A stretch of 7,703 bases of DNA from JBLHRE01 sp047625765. GTDB lineage: Bacteria > Bacteroidota > Bacteroidia > Flavobacteriales > JBLHRE01. Below, piece by piece: positions 5,711-7,703 of the stretch. A program made the translations under genes and the position numbers. The notes beneath the pieces were generated by a model. It was given only the letters and a program-made list of their open reading frames with translations, had not been told where the DNA came from and searched no databases. Each line of letters starts with the position of its first letter. Within the stretch, counting starts at the first letter, position 1. The DNA lies in NCBI GenBank assembly GCA_047625765.1, contig JBLHRE010000085.1, positions 1 to 7,703 on the forward strand, in the 5' to 3' direction.

Positions 5711-7015
5711 TTAATGTTTAATTATTTTTCTAACTGTATTAGCTCCGTCCTGTTCTATGTTTAGAAAGTAAACGCCAGAATTTAAATTGGAAATGTTCAG
5801 GCTAAGAGAGCTGGTATTTATCTCTTTTATAAGTTGAATATTACCCAACATATCATATAGTTTTATAAAAGAAATTTTACTTGCGGTCAAACCTTCAATT
5901 TTTAAAACATCTAAGGTAGGATTAGGGTAAATATTAAGGTTATGCCTTCTGTCATTCTCAATATTCAGTGGATTGTAGTCTGAGTAAAATACCTCATATT
6001 TTCTATAAGGAGCCAACTCATTCTCTTCGATACGATATTTCGTGTAATTATTGACGGCATTTTGGTGTCCAAATAGATCCCACTCATAGTTATCAACCAT
6101 TAAATTCCTATTCATTGGTATCGAAAAGACATCACTCATTAATTTATTTTGATCATGACTGAAGGTGTATTGCCTATCTAATTGCCATTCACTTAAATCA
6201 TCTGACCAGAAAAACCACTTGCAATCAATATGATTCCCAATTCCATCTAATTGATATTCGTACTTATCTTCAGGCAAATCATATGCTCCACTATCTTGAT
6301 TATATATCGCTATGGTCCAAGTTTCTAAATTAGGACTCTGATCGACTATAACTCTAGCAACGGCTTGCCATTCTTCTAATTCAAAATCATAGACTAAAGA
6401 ATGTATAGAGTCTAAATTGCCATTTGTGTAATAAAAAAATAAATTAGAGTTTGGCGTTTCTTTTTGTGTCGCTGCACTATAGCCAGAAAAGGTAATTTTT
6501 TCTAACTGGTTGTTATTATTGTAGGTATAGCTTTTAATTTCATCAATTTCGAGAACACCAGATGAACTAGCTTCCTTTACAGTCTCTTTTGTTAATCTGT
6601 TGTTGGTATTGTATTCCAACGAAAAAGTGTAGCAAAGCAGTTCGCCTTCACAATATACTTCCTGACGTTCCAATTGCTGATTGCCATTAAAGGAGTACTT
6701 AATATTTGATAATAAATTATAAGACCCCGTGTTTTGGTTCCAACTGTAATAGCCGCCTTCGAATCTTTCGCCATCAAAATTAATAAATGTCTCTTTTGTG
6801 CGTGGTTGCCATTGGTTAGTGCCTTCCACAAAATTGTAGGAAATAACAGAATCACACTGATATTGGAAGGTTGATTTGAGCTTAGCCGAATTCATTGCTG
6901 AATTGTACCCTCGCTGAATTTGCTGTATAGTATTTAAATTTTTGATGCTTTTACTTTCTTGGGCGAAACTATTTAGGCTAAGAATAGCTGAAAGTGCTAC
7001 AATAAATGTTTTCAT
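5711..7015 (-). CDS. Secreted protein with YD-like repeats and T9SS type A sorting domain
   Basis: A 434-residue exported protein of unknown role. It starts with a signal peptide (MKTFIVALSAILSLNSFA, cleavage likely after A18). It ends with a type IX secretion sorting domain (about 361-434): NIYPNPTLDVLKIEG, then KLYDMLGN, then LNISNLNSGVYFLNI and the basic KIIKH tail. Such proteins cross the outer membrane through the Por/T9SS machinery and are anchored at the surface or released. The middle has irregular repeats of about 30-45 residues built on an aromatic-rich strand and an N-rich turn: YSFNGNQQLERQEV, LEYNTNNRLTKETV, YTYNNNNQLEKITF, FYYTNGNLDSIHSL, YEYQLDGIGNHIDC. These resemble degenerate YD/RHS-type beta-hairpin repeats. 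No enzymatic motif is visible. It sits alone, with its own -7 element at 7044-7051 and no functional link to metK. Confidence 0.9.
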   Translation of the reverse strand: MKTFIVALSAILSLNSFAQESKSIKNLNTIQQIQRGYNSAMNSAKLKSTFQYQCDSVISYNFVEGTNQWQPRTKETFINFDGERFEGGYYSWNQNTGSYNLLSNIKYSFNGNQQLERQEVYCEGELLCYTFSLEYNTNNRLTKETVKEASSSGVLEIDEIKSYTYNNNNQLEKITFSGYSAATQKETPNSNLFFYYTNGNLDSIHSLVYDFELEEWQAVARVIVDQSPNLETWTIAIYNQDSGAYDLPEDKYEYQLDGIGNHIDCKWFFWSDDLSEWQLDRQYTFSHDQNKLMSDVFSIPMNRNLMVDNYEWDLFGHQNAVNNYTKYRIEENELAPYRKYEVFYSDYNPLNIENDRRHNLNIYPNPTLDVLKIEGLTASKISFIKLYDMLGNIQLIKEINTSSLSLNISNLNSGVYFLNIEQDGANTVRKIIKH

Positions 7016-7043
7016 AGTAGGGTGTGATTAGTAGATTTAGAAC

Positions 7044-7051
7044 CAAATATA
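7044..7051 (-). promoter_or_regulatory. Putative -7 element of the T9SS-sorted protein gene
   Basis: On the minus strand TATATTTG (7051 to 7044) matches TAnnTTTG and lies 28 bases before the ATG at 7015, predicting a leader of about 22 bases. It directly follows the T-run of the upstream terminator. No TTG at proper -33 spacing was found, so the call rests on the -7 element alone. Confidence 0.55.
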
Positions 7052-7085
7052 AAAAAAAATCCCCAACCTTTTGGGTTGGGGATTT
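7051..7085 (-). terminator. Intrinsic terminator after the DUF2723 gene
   Basis: A 12-bp perfect stem pairs AAATCCCCAACC (7057-7068) with GGTTGGGGATTT (7074-7085) around a 5-base loop. On the minus strand it is followed by a run of Ts (complement of A7051-7059). It lies 21 bases beyond the stop of the DUF2723 gene and insulates the next gene on the same strand. Confidence 0.93.
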
Positions 7086-7106
7086 ATTCTATAATTTAGG
7101 TTATGC

Positions 7107-7703
7107 TTATAATTTACCAGCAAATGCTGTTTGCATTTCCTCTAATTCTTTCGCCAATTCTGAGTCTTTATATTGTCTTGCAATATTTTGAGCTGCATTA
7201 AAAATACTTAATGCTTGACGAATGTCTTGTTCAATCATACGTTGTTCTGGACCTTCGAATTGTGCGTAATAAATCAATTCATCTCTAAGTGTTTCGCCCA
7301 AACGTCTTACAATATCAGCACCTTTGACTCTTGCATTTGCACGATAGTAAACTTCTGCCAATGGAAGAACGAAATAATCGAATACAATAACATCTTCGTG
7401 AACAATCTCCATGCACTTGTCAACTGCTGCAATTGCTTTTTCTGGTTTCCCTTCCAATACCAATTCGTTTGCTAAGCGACCAAAATTGTTTCTGATGCTC
7501 CAAGTCATCCTTCTATTGGTTTGGTCTAAATACACGTTTTCTGCATTTAGATTACCCCATTGGAATTTGTTCATCATGTTATCATACATGGTTTCGGTAT
7601 CTACCTTACCAAACATGTTACCACGACCTTTTGGATATTTAATAGGGACAAGCTTGTAAGCCATTCCTTCCAATTCAAAGTACTCAGTAAGATTCATGTA
7701 AGC
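7107..7703 (-). CDS. C-terminal part of a DUF2723 family protein, runs off the window
   Basis: The last 198 codons of a larger gene; the frame stays open to the window end (AY before MNLTEYF), so the Met at 7695-7697 is internal. The sequence matches the soluble C-terminus of the large Bacteroidota DUF2723 membrane proteins: ELEGMAYKLVPIKYP, then TETMYDNMMNKFQWGN, then VYLDQTNRRMTWSIRNNFGRLA, and helical TPR-like segments (about residues 80-190) such as EGKPEKAIAAVDKCMEI and FDYFVLPLAEVYYRANA. The N-terminal part, outside the window, normally has many membrane helices and is related to protein O-mannosyltransferase-like/TMEM260 glycosyltransferases; the exact substrate in these bacteria is not known to me. 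A strong terminator follows the stop. The family call is good, but nothing can be said of the missing part. Confidence 0.88.
   Translation of the reverse strand, partial: AYMNLTEYFELEGMAYKLVPIKYPKGRGNMFGKVDTETMYDNMMNKFQWGNLNAENVYLDQTNRRMTWSIRNNFGRLANELVLEGKPEKAIAAVDKCMEIVHEDVIVFDYFVLPLAEVYYRANARVKGADIVRRLGETLRDELIYYAQFEGPEQRMIEQDIRQALSIFNAAQNIARQYKDSELAKELEEMQTAFAGKL

Noticed and set aside
7695..7697. ATG as start of the DUF2723 gene
   Set aside because: The open frame continues to the window edge with AY before it, and the sequence is only the C-terminal part of a much longer family.

Overview
The window looks like a chromosomal segment of a Bacteroidota bacterium, most likely Flavobacteriales. 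The evidence is an AT-rich sequence, start codons without Shine-Dalgarno sequences, several TAnnTTTG-type -7 promoter elements, a protein with a type IX secretion (type A) C-terminal sorting domain, a DUF2723 protein C-terminus, and the tandem ompH-ompH-murI gene order common in this group. Genus assignment is not possible by eye.

Left part (1-1949, + strand): the 3' part of one periplasmic OmpH/Skp-like chaperone gene, a complete second paralogue, a strong terminator, then murI (glutamate racemase) with its own promoter element almost touching its start codon. This is an envelope-biogenesis block; bamA would be expected just upstream, outside the window.

Middle part (1950-4238): convergent to murI lies the wreck of a large DUF2339 membrane-protein gene (1956-2978, - strand). 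It lacks its N-terminal coding part, has two frameshifts and has a large internal deletion near the C-terminus, where a perfect 10-bp inverted repeat sits. Its remnant abuts the stop codon of an intact gamma-carbonic-anhydrase-like gene (- strand). Divergent from that is a NifU/Nfu-type Fe-S scaffold gene (+ strand) with a recognisable promoter. A bidirectional terminator separates it from the convergent metK.

Right part (4239-7703, - strand): metK (SAM synthetase) is preceded by about 120 nt of leader. Directly downstream of a good promoter this leader carries a sequence that matches the SAM-II riboswitch pseudoknot, so SAM synthesis here probably senses its own product. A downstream stem could compete with the aptamer. 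Upstream lie a 26-bp imperfect palindrome, a secreted T9SS-sorted protein with degenerate YD-like repeats, a strong terminator, and the C-terminal part of a DUF2723 membrane protein running off the window.

Most of the region is ordinary housekeeping sequence. The most informative items are the metK riboswitch with its possible switching stem and the decaying DUF2339 gene. I saw no mobile element, CRISPR array, tRNA or rRNA, and no evidence for a wholly new system.
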